DNA of 64,000 bases from Antilocapra americana (Eukaryota; Chordata; Mammalia; Artiodactyla; Antilocapridae), in contig ML662445.1 of the NCBI GenBank assembly GCA_007570785.1, forward strand, positions 1,863,365-1,927,364, read 5' to 3'. Shown piece by piece: positions 1-10,829 of this stretch (within the stretch, counting starts at the first letter, position 1; each line of letters begins with the position of its first letter). Position numbers and translations under genes: made by a program. The notes below the pieces were generated by a model that saw nothing but the letters and a program-made list of their open reading frames with translations, searched no databases and was not told where the DNA came from.

Positions 1-832
1 AGGCTCTCTGTCGTCCGCCCAGCACAGTTGGGGAGTGGGGCTTCTCCCCTCCCCCGGCCCGGCCGCTCGGTTTTCTCGGAGTGCAGCTGAGCATGCCTTC
101 TAAGGTGTATACAGCACCGATCCGTCCAGAATCCCCAGAAGTCTTGGTTAGCCTCCCCGGGGCTGGGTTATGCCCACTGCTCTCCGGCGGGGGCTGGGCC
201 GGTCCGCAGCCCACAGCTGCCCAGCTCCACCCGGCCGGCTGCCTCTCTGTTGACTCCTCACCGCCTTTTGTTTTGTGGACGGGCCTGTGTGGGGGGTGCT
301 TTTCCTGGGAGGTTAGGTCCCTCGGGCTGCTCCGTTCCCTGAGCGCGTGGCCCGCCCCTCCCTGAGCAGGAGCAGTCCGCTTAGGCTAGTAGGGGGTGGG
401 GCGCCCGTGCTGCCGCTCGGCTGTGCCTTGTAGCCAGAGACGTACTGTGCAGGGCTTAACTAGTAATCTGCTTTTACTCCCAGTTATATTGCTCTCCAAG
501 ATTCACCGCAGATCCGTCCGAGTGAATGCTCCCTGGTATTCGGAGACCTTTCTCCTCTTTTTTTTTCCTCTTTATTTCAGACTCCCCTTCCAGGACGGAA
601 CCCGTCCCCAGCTCTTTGTCTCTCCCTTTACTTTTTTTTTTTTTCTTTTGTCCTACCTCCTCACGTCGGCAATGGGTCGCCCCTCCAGATGCCCGTTGTC
701 CTCTGCCAGCATTCAGTTCCTGTTTTTTGGAGTTTGCTCTGCCTTTAAAAGTTCTTTTGGTATATTTATTGGGCAGAGAGTGTTCTCCCCGTCCTATTCC
801 TCCGTCATCTTAGTTCCCTCTCCTCCATGTAA
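1..832 (-). mobile_element. Young L1 5' end (5'UTR), element leaves window at left
   Basis: Read on the minus strand, the block opens near 832 with the L1-style start (AAGATGACGGAGGAATAGG after a purine-rich leader) and runs leftward through GC-rich, CpG-rich DNA to the window edge. Known L1 biology: this 5'UTR holds an internal RNA polymerase II promoter, and ORF1 and ORF2 would lie left of base 1. Only the 5'UTR is visible, so element length and coding state cannot be judged. Poly-T runs near 560 and 630-642 are part of it. The sharp change to AT-rich antisense old L1 at about 835 marks the insertion edge. The alternative is an unrelated CpG-rich promoter, but the L1 leader makes that less likely. 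Confidence 0.75.
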
Positions 833-837
833 ATTTT

Positions 838-1565
838 AGAATAAACTTGTCTATATCTACAAAATTTCTTGCCGGAATTTTGGTAAGAATTATATTAAGC
901 TTGTGTTTTAGTTTGGAGAGTATTGCTCTATTTGCTGTGTTGTGTCTTCCAACCTAAGAATGTAGTATGTTTCTCCATTTGTTTATTAGTTTTGAGCACA
1001 CAAATCATAGACATGTTTTAACTGAATTTATGCCTAAGTGTTTCTTCACTTTTGACTGATGTGAATGTTATTTTAGTTTTAATTTTGATATCCATATGTT
1101 CATTGCTATATATACAATTGATTTTTGTATGTTTATCTTATATCTTGCAACCTTGCAAAACTTATTTATTACTTTTAAGTTATTTTAAATCTTTGGAATT
1201 TTCTAATAGACAATTATAACATCAACAAATAGGGGAAGTTACCTTGACTTCTTTCTGACCAGAATGACTTCTACCACCTCCTTGCAATGGACAGAACTTC
1301 TAGCATCATGTGGAATAGCAGTAGGGAGAATGAACATTCCTGACTTGTTCTCAGTTGTAGGGCAAAGCAGGAAATCTCCTACCATAAGTGTAACATTAGC
1401 TGTATGTGTTCTGTAGATGTTCTCTACCAAACTGGTGAAATTCTTCCTCTATTCCTATTTTTCTGGGAGTTGTTTTTTACCACAAACGGAGGTTGAATTT
1501 TGTCAAAAGTTTTTAGTGCATCAATTAATATGATCAGATGATTTTACTCGTGAATTTGAGCTATG
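838..1565 (-). mobile_element. Decayed mammalian L1 ORF2 fragment (L1M-type)
   Basis: The plus strand reads as the complement of L1 ORF2: recognisable stretches include the 'tgtctatatctacaaaattt' block, the 'cttgcaaccttgcaaaactt' block, the 'caacaaataggggaagttac' block and the 'gttgaattttgtcaaaagtt' block, in the order expected for an antisense ORF2. Many substitutions and indels and no long reading frame show an old copy. It is probably the target into which the younger L1 to its left inserted. Confidence 0.75.
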
Positions 1566-1709
1566 TACTCTTAGGTAATAGAAAAAAACGTGCACACACA
1601 GGAAAAAACCCATAATAGTATTTCTTTTAAAATACCAATAAGTATTATTTGTAATTGTTTTAAGACATGCAATATATTGGGATCATTTTCACACATCAGT
1701 CAAAAGTTC

Positions 1710-1975
1710 CCTACAAATGATTTTTAATGGCTACATAATTGTTCATCATAACTATAGTAAAAAATTTTTAATTAGACTTTTAGATGATTCAGAGTTTTAT
1801 TTGTTTTAAATAATGCTTTAATGTGTGTATGTGTATATACATTTGTATATATTATATATATATATATATTTAATATCTCTAATTATGTACCTAAGATGAA
1901 TTTCTAGAAGTGGAATTCTTCTGTAAAAACATTCATATTTTTAAAATTTACAGTGCTCATTAACATATTTGCTTA
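1710..1975 (-). mobile_element. Probable antisense L1 3' region fragment
   Basis: The order 'tttttaatggctacataatt', a diverged middle, then 'gaatttctagaagtggaatt' matches the antisense layout of the old L1 3' segment. A (TA)n run at about 1848-1872 sits inside. Divergence is high, so the family cannot be named. Confidence 0.5.
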
Positions 1976-2084
1976 TCTTAGGTCAACAAGTCACTATACT
2001 GTTAATGAAACAACCACTACATTATTTTTGTGCATGGGATATCAAATTGTTTTATGCTAAGTGATCACAGAAATAAGACAGTTA

Positions 2085-2285
2085 CTATACCCACTTTGTA
2101 TGCCTATTTATAAATTTATAAATCCCATGTATCTCCTTACTTACATCTGTGTTTTCTCTACTAGATAGTGAAGTCGTGAAGCAGTTATTATGTTACATCA
2201 GTCTTTGCATCTTTAGCAGATAATATGGTACTTAAAACAATATATAAGATATATCTGTTAAGTGAACTAATATTTTTCAACAATT
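2085..2285 (+). mobile_element. L2-like LINE 3' end
   Basis: The stretch 'ctctactagatagtgaagtc' followed by 'gtctttgcatctttagcaga' and a short tail matches the L2 3' end pattern (actagactgtgagctcc ... tttgtatccccagcacc). It is very diverged, as expected for an ancient mammalian element. Confidence 0.5.
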
Positions 2286-3699
2286 ATAAAACTAATAAGT
2301 ATTAAAAATATGAAACAGTTCATTAAAAATTAGTTTTTAAATTACTTGAAAGAACATTTAAGGTACTTGAGACTCACAGCTAAGAAGTAGACACTAAAAA
2401 CTGCATAATATATTTTCCTTCATGATAACTTTTTGATATGTGTTTTGAATAATGATCAATAAAGATAGAGAAATTTAAAAATAAGAGACCAATACATCTG
2501 TGTATACTTTGGGAGTACACCTGTCAAATAAACCAGGTTCTGAAAGAGCCCTGGTCAGCATCCTTTCTTATTGGAACACTTTGGGAAACAAACTCAAAAA
2601 CAGTCCTTTGATAAGTCCTTTCTCCATTCTAGAAATAGTTCCTTCATGTGGTTTATGTACATATTTCACTTTTTATATGTTTTCAGGGTACATATTAGTG
2701 AATAAACATGGAAACCTCCACAGGCATTTCTCATTAGCTGATAGGAGAGAGCCCCAGCCAAGAAGGCTAACAATATGGTGCAGGTACTAACTGGTAAAGG
2801 CCATGGATTGTCTTGCAGTGATATGGAAAGTGGACAGAGAGGTTCAAGGTGACTGGGTCTCTGAGGAGACTGACCCTAAATTCAGGGGTCAGGTGGTAAG
2901 GTTTGAGATAGGACAGTAGAAAAGAAAAAAATATATACATGCAAAGTTTAATGAAGAATGATTTGTCCTGCAGTTTCTTGCAAGGAAATAGGTATTTAGG
3001 GAAACATGTTGGCAAAATGACTCAGGCATGGGAAGAAAACTAAACACATCTCAGACTCTTGCCCTCGGAAGTTCCCAAGAATGATTTAAATCCATGTCAC
3101 CGATTCTGAATGTTTATAGCAAATTCCTAGGACTAGCTTCTGTCCATCAGAAGGCATCATCACTGGCTGTTTTTCCTTTTCTTCTTGGAGCTTCCTAGGA
3201 AAGAAGGAACAGACAGCCCAACGGGCTGCATGGTATGTGTCAGGCTGTCCCCATGACTTCTGCCCTGCTTCCAATAGATAAACAGTCTATAAACTTCTAG
3301 CTACTTAGTCCTCACATTAATCCATTCTCAAGAGAAAACAATGGATCTTTTCCCATTAGAACATATTTCAAAAACTAGTACAGCAATGTCCACGATCCAT
3401 ATGTGCCCATTCCCTCGGGTTCTCTGTGTGAAAGGGGGAATTGATTTTTACTTTTTAGGGTGGATTTGCTCTTTAAATTAGCCTTTTCGGGAGATGCGTT
3501 TGATTCTATGAAGTTGAAGGAATGAGGAATAGGGAAAATCAACAACAGTGTTAACGAGATGAAACAAACAGACTTGCCTCAACCGCCAAGACTCTCACCC
3601 CGGGCTCGCAAGGGAACTGGATGAAAGTGACTCTTCCTGGACCTGGCAGGAAGTGGAAAACCATCCCAGCAGCTCAACAGTGTTAAAATACCTGCTTCC
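2286..3699. other. Unassigned single-copy-looking DNA
   Basis: Mixed-composition DNA with short open frames only. The frames at about 2500-2790 (+) and 2767-3015 (-) overlap each other and show no domain, signal peptide or initiation context, so I treat them as chance. No interspersed repeat was recognised. Confidence 0.6.
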
Positions 3700-3876
3700 T
3701 GCTCCCAGCTGTAGGCATCTCCTATCTCACTCCACTGTTTGCTTTTTTTCCACGACACTTTACCTTCCTGGAACTGTATCATCTTACTCAGTATGTTGCT
3801 TGCTCATTGTCCTCTGCCCTCCTCTGCACATGGTAGGTACTCAATAATGACTGCATGAATAAATGAATGAATAAAG
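3700..3876 (+). mobile_element. L2-like LINE 3' tail
   Basis: The end of this stretch carries the characteristic 'acatggtaggtactcaataa' followed by a (GAATAAAT)-type tail, which is the L2 3' terminus. The body upstream is too diverged to delimit well, so the start is approximate. Confidence 0.6.
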
Positions 3877-4804
3877 AATCCTGGGCTGATTGCAATATTT
3901 GCTATTTTTTCCCACTTTCCCAGGGAAAATCTTCCAATTCCCCATGAGGAAAAATCATTAACCCCTACGGATGCCTAAGGGAGAGTGCGTAGCATGGGAC
4001 AGAGCCACGGGCCATGCTGAGGGCAAGAAAAGCATCTCTCTGCACAGGGAGTGAACTTCCATTAGCAGCTGGCCAGTCTCCAAGAAAAGCAACTCCTGCT
4101 CCGGCTTAAGGAACAAGAGAACTATTATTCATATGTGTTTACAGAAACAGCTGTAAAGGAAGACAAGAGTTTACAGCGGGTGTCAAGCACACGCGTTGGC
4201 TGTCATGCTTGGCTGCTACTGTGTTGTCACCGACAGAAATGGGAACTCAAGGGCTCAGTCATTATGCACTTAGTTTTGTTGTTTTTGTTCATCCTGAGGG
4301 TGTGTATGTGTGTGCATGTGTGTGTTTTAATTTATTCCAACCGACCCCAAAGTGAGTGTGAATGATGAGCCGCCCAAGAGAAGGCACAACCATATTAAAA
4401 CCAGAAGCCCAGATTTTCTTTCTTTTTATTTATTTATTTATTTTTTTCATTTAAATAGATGAACAAAAGGTTTGGGGTTTTAATTAAAACCACAGGAATC
4501 AGTGGAAAAACAATAAGCTTCTTTATGGATGACATTTGAGAGGCTCCACTCACCCTCACTCACACACAGTTTGGGGGTCCTGCCTCCTGGCTCGCTCACT
4601 CAGGGCCAACAGGCGGCCACCAGTGGCTTGAAAGGAACTTCGGACCCGCTGAACACTTTCACATCTTAAATCTTTTAATTAAAATGTAAATACCAAACCT
4701 GATATCAACAGATCCTACAGATAATATGCAAAGAAACAAATCATCGCCATTGGTACCATTTCAGTACTTCCTCTAACAGATGATGTTTAACCTTCAACAT
4801 GTTT
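3877..4804. repeat. Unassigned DNA with a (TTTA)n tract
   Basis: A T-rich (TTTA)n simple repeat occupies about 4421-4449. A short (TG)-rich run is at about 4300-4325. The rest holds no repeat or gene that I recognise. Confidence 0.6.
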
Positions 4805-5017
4805 GTACTCAGTCACTCAGTTTTGCAATCTCTTTGCAACCATATGGACTGTCGCCCACCAGGCTTCTCAGTCCATGGGATTCTCCAAGCAGGAATACTG
4901 GACTGGGTTGCCATTTCCTCCTCCACGGGATCTTCCTGACCCAGGGATCGAACCTGGATCTCCTTCATCTCCTGCATTGGCAGGCAGGTTTTCACTACTG
5001 TGCCACCTGGGACCCCC
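4805..5017 (-). mobile_element. Bov-tA SINE
   Basis: On the plus strand it begins with the complement of the Bov-A body (actcagtcactcag ... ccatatggactg) and ends with the complement of the tRNA-derived head (gccacctgggacc). The A and B box-like promoter of the head would face left. It is moderately diverged. Confidence 0.9.
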
Positions 5018-5323
5018 CCTTCTAAATAGCAGTGTAGGCTCATGGATTCATAGTCTAAGGCTCGTGGACATGGCCCCAGCAGCTATATCCTCACTCTAAC
5101 CCCACTCATGAGAGGGGGCAGGGTGCTGATCAGATCTCACCTGCTGGAAAGCCAAGAAGCACAGGTGTGCCTCTGCATGGATGGGGAGTGAAGAGTCAGA
5201 CCTGGTATCAGACACAGTGGAGCCACCATCCTGCTCAAGATGAGGAAAACGATTGGAGAGCATCTGGATGGGGTGCAGAACCCCATGCCCATGGCATCCC
5301 ATTTTACTCCATACTTCTTTGGT
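5018..5323. other. Unassigned DNA between a SINE and BovB
   Basis: About 300 bases with no repeat recognised. Overlapping short frames occur on both strands with no coding signature. Confidence 0.6.
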
Positions 5324-5756
5324 CACTCAGTTCAGTTCAGTCACTTAGTCTTGTCCGACTCTTTGTGACCCCATGGACTGCAGCATGCCAGGCTTCCCCA
5401 TCCATCACCAACTCCCGGAGATAACTCACACTCATGTCTATTGAGTCAGTGATGCCATCCAGTCATCTCATCCTCTGTCGTCCCCTTCTCCTCCTGCCTT
5501 CAATCTTTCCCAGCATCAGGGTCTTTTCAAATGAGTCAGTTCTTCACATCAGGTGGCCAAAGTATTGGTGTTTCAGCTTCAACATCAGTCTTTCCAATGA
5601 ATAGCCAGGACTGATTTCCTCTAGGATGAACTGCTTTGATCTTTTTGCAGTCCAAGGGCCTCTCAAGAGTCTTCTCCAACACCACAGTTCAAAAGCATCG
5701 ATTCTTCAGTACTCAGCTTTCTTTATAGTTCAACTCTCACATCCATACATGACTAC
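5324..5756 (-). mobile_element. BovB LINE 3' fragment
   Basis: This is the complement of the BovB 3' third. It starts with the ttcagttcagtcac tail and continues through 'ccatcaccaactcccggaga', 'gtcagtgatgccatccagtc' and 'ctcacatccatacatgacta'. It is 5'-truncated with no reverse transcriptase core left. Known: BovB is an RTE-clade LINE, abundant in ruminants, and it mobilises SINEs that share its 3' end. Confidence 0.92.
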
Positions 5757-7871
5757 ACAAGCCTTAGATTAAGAGGCAATAAGGCATGCATAATGGTATC
5801 CAACATGCAGGAGTTGTTCTTTATTTGTATACCTCAGAACAACTTTGATTCTGAGTCTATTCAGCAAGACCTAGGAGAAGCACAGCTATCTCCTGGGGAT
5901 CCAAAGCCAGAGGCTCAGCCACTGCGGGGAATGATGAAAGGCCTCAAGGTTGTCTAGGATGCATCACTGAATCCCATGTCCAAGCCCCTTTGTGGTAAAT
6001 GGAAGGCAGAAATCCCCACCAATGATGCCAATTTCCTCTGTGCAGAATTCAGCATCTTCCCTTGGGTACTGAAGTGGAAGATCCAGAGCTCACAGATGCG
6101 GACAGCAACTTCCTTTCTCTTCTTAAGGCTTTGCGGGGTTGATCGACCCTCCTATCAACAACCCTCCCTACAACAACCCTCCTATCCACCTGGTTCTTTA
6201 AAAGAGGAAGTCTGTTAGGAGTAGTGGTGTCTTCAGGATGGACCACTCCACCTGAACAGAAACCCCCAATTATCTAATGCAATGGCACCGAGGACTCAGC
6301 AGAACATGGATCCAGCTGAGTTCCCAGTGAGGAACAATGAATCATTGCTTCTTCACTGTCTTGCTGATGAGGTCAACATCGTAAGTCCAAATAATGCATC
6401 AGTGATCGTAGACACATATAATCAAGATGTTTTTGCATTTTAGTTGTTGAAATGCCAAATCCCATTAAAAGTCCAGGAGTATTTGAAATCCTCCTAGTTC
6501 GTAAGCAAAGTGCAGGCATAGGCTTTCATTTCTGAGCCATGAACTGATAGAGAGGATTCTGTCCTTTGCCAGATGCCACCTCCAAGAGATTCTGATTTAA
6601 TTGTCTGGGAGGGAGTGGGCTTGGCATCACTCAGTTGGCCTTGCAGGTGCCTCTCCTGTGTGACTGTGCAGGAACCGCAGATTAAGAAAACACCATGAGA
6701 TAAAAAAACATAAAGAGGACACTTCTCCAGGGCCCCCCGCCCCTCTCCTTCAACTTTTAACCAAAATCGTCAGGGGCACACACTTACGAACCCACTATGT
6801 TATGCACACTTACAAAATGAATTTAATAGGGAATGACAAACAAAGCTGAAAGAAGATTTGCTTCATTTGATAGAGTAAAAAGAAATTTCCACTGGAGCTC
6901 CTTTAATAGAAGGCACCTGGGTAATTAGCACCCGCTCTCAGCAGAGGTAAGAACACCCCATGCTGGGCGTGAAAGTGGCTCAAAGCCAGGGCGAGTGGAG
7001 TTAAAGCTGTGAGGAACCAGAAGCAGACAGATGAAGAGATGTGGGCTGAGCCTCCTTAACAGGGACGAGGCAGATGCAGTCCAATGCCAGTACCCTAGAT
7101 CAGGCCAGAGGGAAATACCCAGTACCTGCCCAAAACCCGCAGGAAAGAACCAGGTGAACAACTTGGCTTCCCAAGGGGTGATTGTAGCTGGGAGCAGAGG
7201 AGGGAGGTGGCAGGGTAAAACACAGTGGTTTTCTGACATTATCAAGCTCACAGCAGAGCAGGTGGGATCACTTTCAAATCTTCCAAGTTCTTGATGCTGG
7301 AACTATTTCCATCATATGTAGCTGTAGCTGGATACTTTTTGGCCCCTGTTGTAAGGGAGACTAAGTTTGCTATTAAAGAGAGGTTCATCCTGAAAGGCTG
7401 GGTTGGAAGAAAGACAGGTAGGAACAGGCCTGTGCAATGGTTAAACTGTGATGCAAACATATTCTGTTCCCTGTGTCCCAGGCTGGTTGGTGCAGAAGCT
7501 GTCACCTGCAAAGTCCAAAAGTCCAATAAGTGCAAAAAATTTTAAAATGAGTAAATAAATAAATCTCTAGCCAAAGGACCAGGGAGAGGGAACACAGCCA
7601 GACAGAAGCCATTTAGACAATAATGGTTCCATGGCAACCAATGCCACAGGAAAACTGAAGCCTGAGCTGCCAAGCTGAGGGACAACCCAGACGTCCACCT
7701 CCTGGACAGTAACAGGGTACCCGATCCGTTTGCAGTGTTGTCAGGGAAGGCCAAGGGCTGAGTGACAACCTACACCCCTGCCAGGCTACGACAACTAGGG
7801 TGACATGGACCAATGTCTCTCATGATACAAGCGACCCCAACTCACCCAGTGTGAAATAGACCATTTGTTTC
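5757..7871. other. Unassigned 2.1-kb segment
   Basis: No interspersed repeat is clearly recognisable. A direct reiteration of the CAACCCTCC motif lies near 6160-6185. Open frames (for example 6925-7251 minus and 7031-7294 plus) overlap on opposite strands and lack any domain I know. Confidence 0.6.
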
Positions 7872-8956
7872 TTATTGTTCAGTCACTCAGTCGTGCCCGA
7901 CTCTTTGTGACCCCATGGACTGCAGCAAGCCAGGCTTCCTCTGTCCTTCACTATCTCCCGGAGCTTGCTCAATTTCATGTCCATCAAGTCAGTGATGCCA
8001 TCCAACCATTTCATCCTCTGTTGTCCCCTTCCTCTCCTGCCTTCAATCTTTCCCAGCATCAGGGTCTTTTCCAATGAATCAGTTCTTTGCATCAGATGGC
8101 CAAAGTATTGGAGTTTCAGCTTCAGCATCAGTCCTTCCAATGAACATTCAGGACTGATTTCCTTTAGGATGGATTGGTTGGATTTCCTTGCAGTCCAAGG
8201 GACTCAAGAGTCTTCTCCAATACCAGTTTAAAAGCATCAATTCTTTGGTATTTAGCCTTCTTTATGGTCCAACTCTCACATCCATACATGACTACTGAAA
8301 AAACCATAGCTTTGACTATATGGACCTTTGTTGGCAAAGTAAAGTCTCTGCTCTTTAATGCACAGTCTAGGGGTTTTATAGCTTTTCTGCCAAGGAACAA
8401 GTGTCTTTTAATTTCATGGCTACAGTCACCATCTGCAGTGATTTTGGAGCCCAAAAAAATAAAGTCTGTCACTGTTTCCATTGCTTCCCCATCTATTTGC
8501 CATGAAGTGATGGGACCAGATGCCATGATCTTAGTTTTTTGAATGTTGAGTTTTAAGCCAACTTTTTCACACTCCTCTTTCATTTTCATCAAGAGGCTCT
8601 TCAGTTCTTTTTCGCTTTCTGCCATAAGGGTGCTGTCATCTGCATATCTGAGGTTATTGATATTTCTACCATCAATCTTAATTCCAGCTTCCGCTTCTTC
8701 CATCCCAGCGTTTCACATGATGTACTCTGCATATAAGTTAAATAAACAGGGGGACAATATACAGCCTTGGCGTACTCCTTTCCTGATTTGGAACCAGTCT
8801 GTTGTTCCATGTCCAGTTCTAACTGTTGCTTCCTGACCTGCATACAGGTTTCTCAGGAGGCAGGTCAGGTGGTCTGGTATTCCCATCTCTTGAAGAATTT
8901 TCCATCATTTGTTGTGATCCACACAGTCAGAGTCTTTAGTGTAGTCAGTGAAGATC
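7872..8956 (-). mobile_element. BovB LINE, 5'-truncated, with part of the reverse transcriptase
   Basis: About 1.1 kb of antisense BovB. On the minus strand an open stretch of 179 codons (8703 to 8164) reads through ...NNLRYADDSTLMAESEKEL..., with the YADD catalytic box of the polymerase at 8646-8635. It then continues through the thumb-side segment (LKLNIQKTKIMASG, ...VVMYGCESWTIKKAE-like). The upstream fingers and the endonuclease are missing and the 5' edge near 8956 is a truncation. The frame breaks on both sides, so no functional protein is expected. The 3' end of the element is at 7872. Confidence 0.92.
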
Positions 8957-9100
8957 ATCTAAGTAGGCTTATATTTATTAAGAAAAAGGAATTCATAATT
9001 TACAAGTTCCCAAGAAAGAAATCTCCTGATCAAGATGATACCATAAGAGAATTTTAACACCAGCTCTACACAATCTCTTCTCTGCGCTGGAAGAGGTTGT

Positions 9101-9284
9101 GGAAGTTGCTCAGTCATATTTGCCTCTTTGTGATCCCATAGACTATACAGTCCATGGAATTCTCCAGGCCAGAATACTGGAGCAACCTTTCCCTTCTCCA
9201 GGGGATCTTCCCAACTCAGGGAAAAAACCCAGGTCTCCCTCATTGTGGGCAGATTCTTTACCAGCTGAGCCACATGAGAAGCCC
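9101..9284 (-). mobile_element. Bov-tA SINE
   Basis: The Bov-A body complement begins at the 'gttgctcagtc' motif and the tRNA-like head ends with 'gagccacatgagaagccc'. It is complete or nearly so, and diverged at the head. Confidence 0.9.
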
Positions 9285-9439
9285 AAGCTCTTCACCAGAG
9301 AAGAGGTAGTGGAGATCCAAATTCATTTTATGATGCTGCTGTTACTCTGATACCAAAAGACAGTAAAGCAAAGAAAGGAAGGGACAGAGAGAATGAGGAA
9401 GAAAGAAAGAGAGAGACAGAGATGAACAAAAGAAAATTC
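9285..9439. repeat. Purine-rich stretch
   Basis: A GA-rich, low-complexity run at about 9355-9420, made mainly of GAAAG and GAGA units, precedes the old L1 fragment. Confidence 0.6.
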
Positions 9440-9755
9440 CAATACTCATAGATGAAAAAAACCATTGACAAAATATTATCAAAAAAAAAATTCAGGAGTA
9501 CATTAAAAAGAATTACATACCCTGATTGTGTGTGTCAAGAGATGCAAGGTAGATCCAGTATTTTTGGAAATATATAATCAGTATAATCCACCATATTAAA
9601 AGAAAGAAATATCAGGTTAAGCAAGAAAAATCAAATATTGAAAAAGAAAAAGAAAGTGACAAAATTAAACACCTATTCATGATAAAAAAAAAACTATTTG
9701 AAAAAATGGAATAGATGCATAGGAGGTTATAGGGCAAGAGCTAAGCTTCCTTTTT
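9440..9755 (+). mobile_element. Decayed L1 ORF2 fragment (L1M-type)
   Basis: In sense orientation it follows L1 ORF2: 'acaaaatattatcaaaaaaa', 'aggagtacattaaaaagaat', 'gtataatccaccatattaaa' and 'aacacctattcatgataaaa' occur in the canonical order around the reverse transcriptase domain. The frame is broken by many indels. An ancient 5'- and 3'-truncated copy. Confidence 0.8.
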
Positions 9756-10811
9756 TAACTGCTTCTGCATATGTGTGGAGTTTGGTTTTGATTTTTGGAC
9801 GTTTATGACCAGTTGATTGAGCTGCCTCTCTGATTTTTCCCTATTTTCTGTGTGTTTTTCAAAGAAGCCCTTCTTTTCAAGCTTTATTTGTAGCTACCTA
9901 GGAACCAATTTTCATCTCCTACAGCCCACAGTAACTCACTCAATCTCCCTTTCGGTGTGCTGGATAGATGCAGGACCACATTTACGACAGATGAAATTGC
10001 TCAATGTGTGTGTGTTCTTTTCAGTTTGGCTCTGGTCTTGGCGTGGTTAGCTGGCATAATCTTACAGCTGGTAACACTTTAACTTGTCAAGTTCCACCCA
10101 AATTAATTTATAGGCAGGGGAAATACAGAGTCCCAATTAGGTTGGCGTGCAGGAGCAATTCAGCGGCAGACACCTATTCAATTATCTAGGTGTGCTGAAG
10201 AACACTGGCTTACCAAGTGCAATGCAAATTTTGAAGCTGTTTTCTTTTTTCAGTTCTAATAGTCCTTGTAGTTTTGCAGAGAAAATCATGTGCTGTGTGA
10301 AGTCCAAATTTTCAAAACCATAGTTTTCTCAAAGCCACAGTCTCTAAAGAGAAATTTGAGATGTTGATGTGTATTGAACTGAAAGGTTCATGTAGACTTC
10401 ATCACATAACTCTAAAGACGGATCAAATTGGGTATAAACTATTATTTTCAAAATCTAAGATAAAAGGTGAATATTGGTTTGCCAAATGTAAGGATACAGA
10501 AGTTTTCATAAGTATTGGATGACTCCCAAAACTTTGGGAAACTGAACACAGACTACAAGCGGAAAAAGTCAGAATATGAAATGTACCTAAATGTTTCCTT
10601 TTAGTTCAATAAAATTCATTGGAGAAATAATTCTTGGAGAAACTCTCACCCACTTGCTTATCAATTAGTTTTTACTCTTTATTTTTATATAGAGGTGACT
10701 TAAGCTCCTTCTCCCTGGCTCTCTGCTGGCCACATATTCATCTGCTTGGAATAGCCCAAGAAATCTGGCAGCCTGAATAGCTAATAGGTTCTGCAGTCAC
10801 AGGTCAACATG
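9756..10811. other. Repeat-poor segment with a candidate conserved block
   Basis: No interspersed repeat recognised. The stretch 10035-10195 is non-repetitive with several AATTA/TAATT cores and looks like constrained non-coding DNA, though I cannot test that. The remainder is ordinary AT-rich sequence. The last 18 bases hand over to the L1 target-site duplication. Confidence 0.45.
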
Positions 10812-10829
10812 AAAAAGAAACTTTTTTCA
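10812..10829. repeat. Left target-site duplication of the inverted L1
   Basis: AAAAAGAAACTTTTTTCA is repeated exactly at 12442-12459 on the other side of the L1 insertion, an 18-bp duplication typical of L1 integration. Confidence 0.95.
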
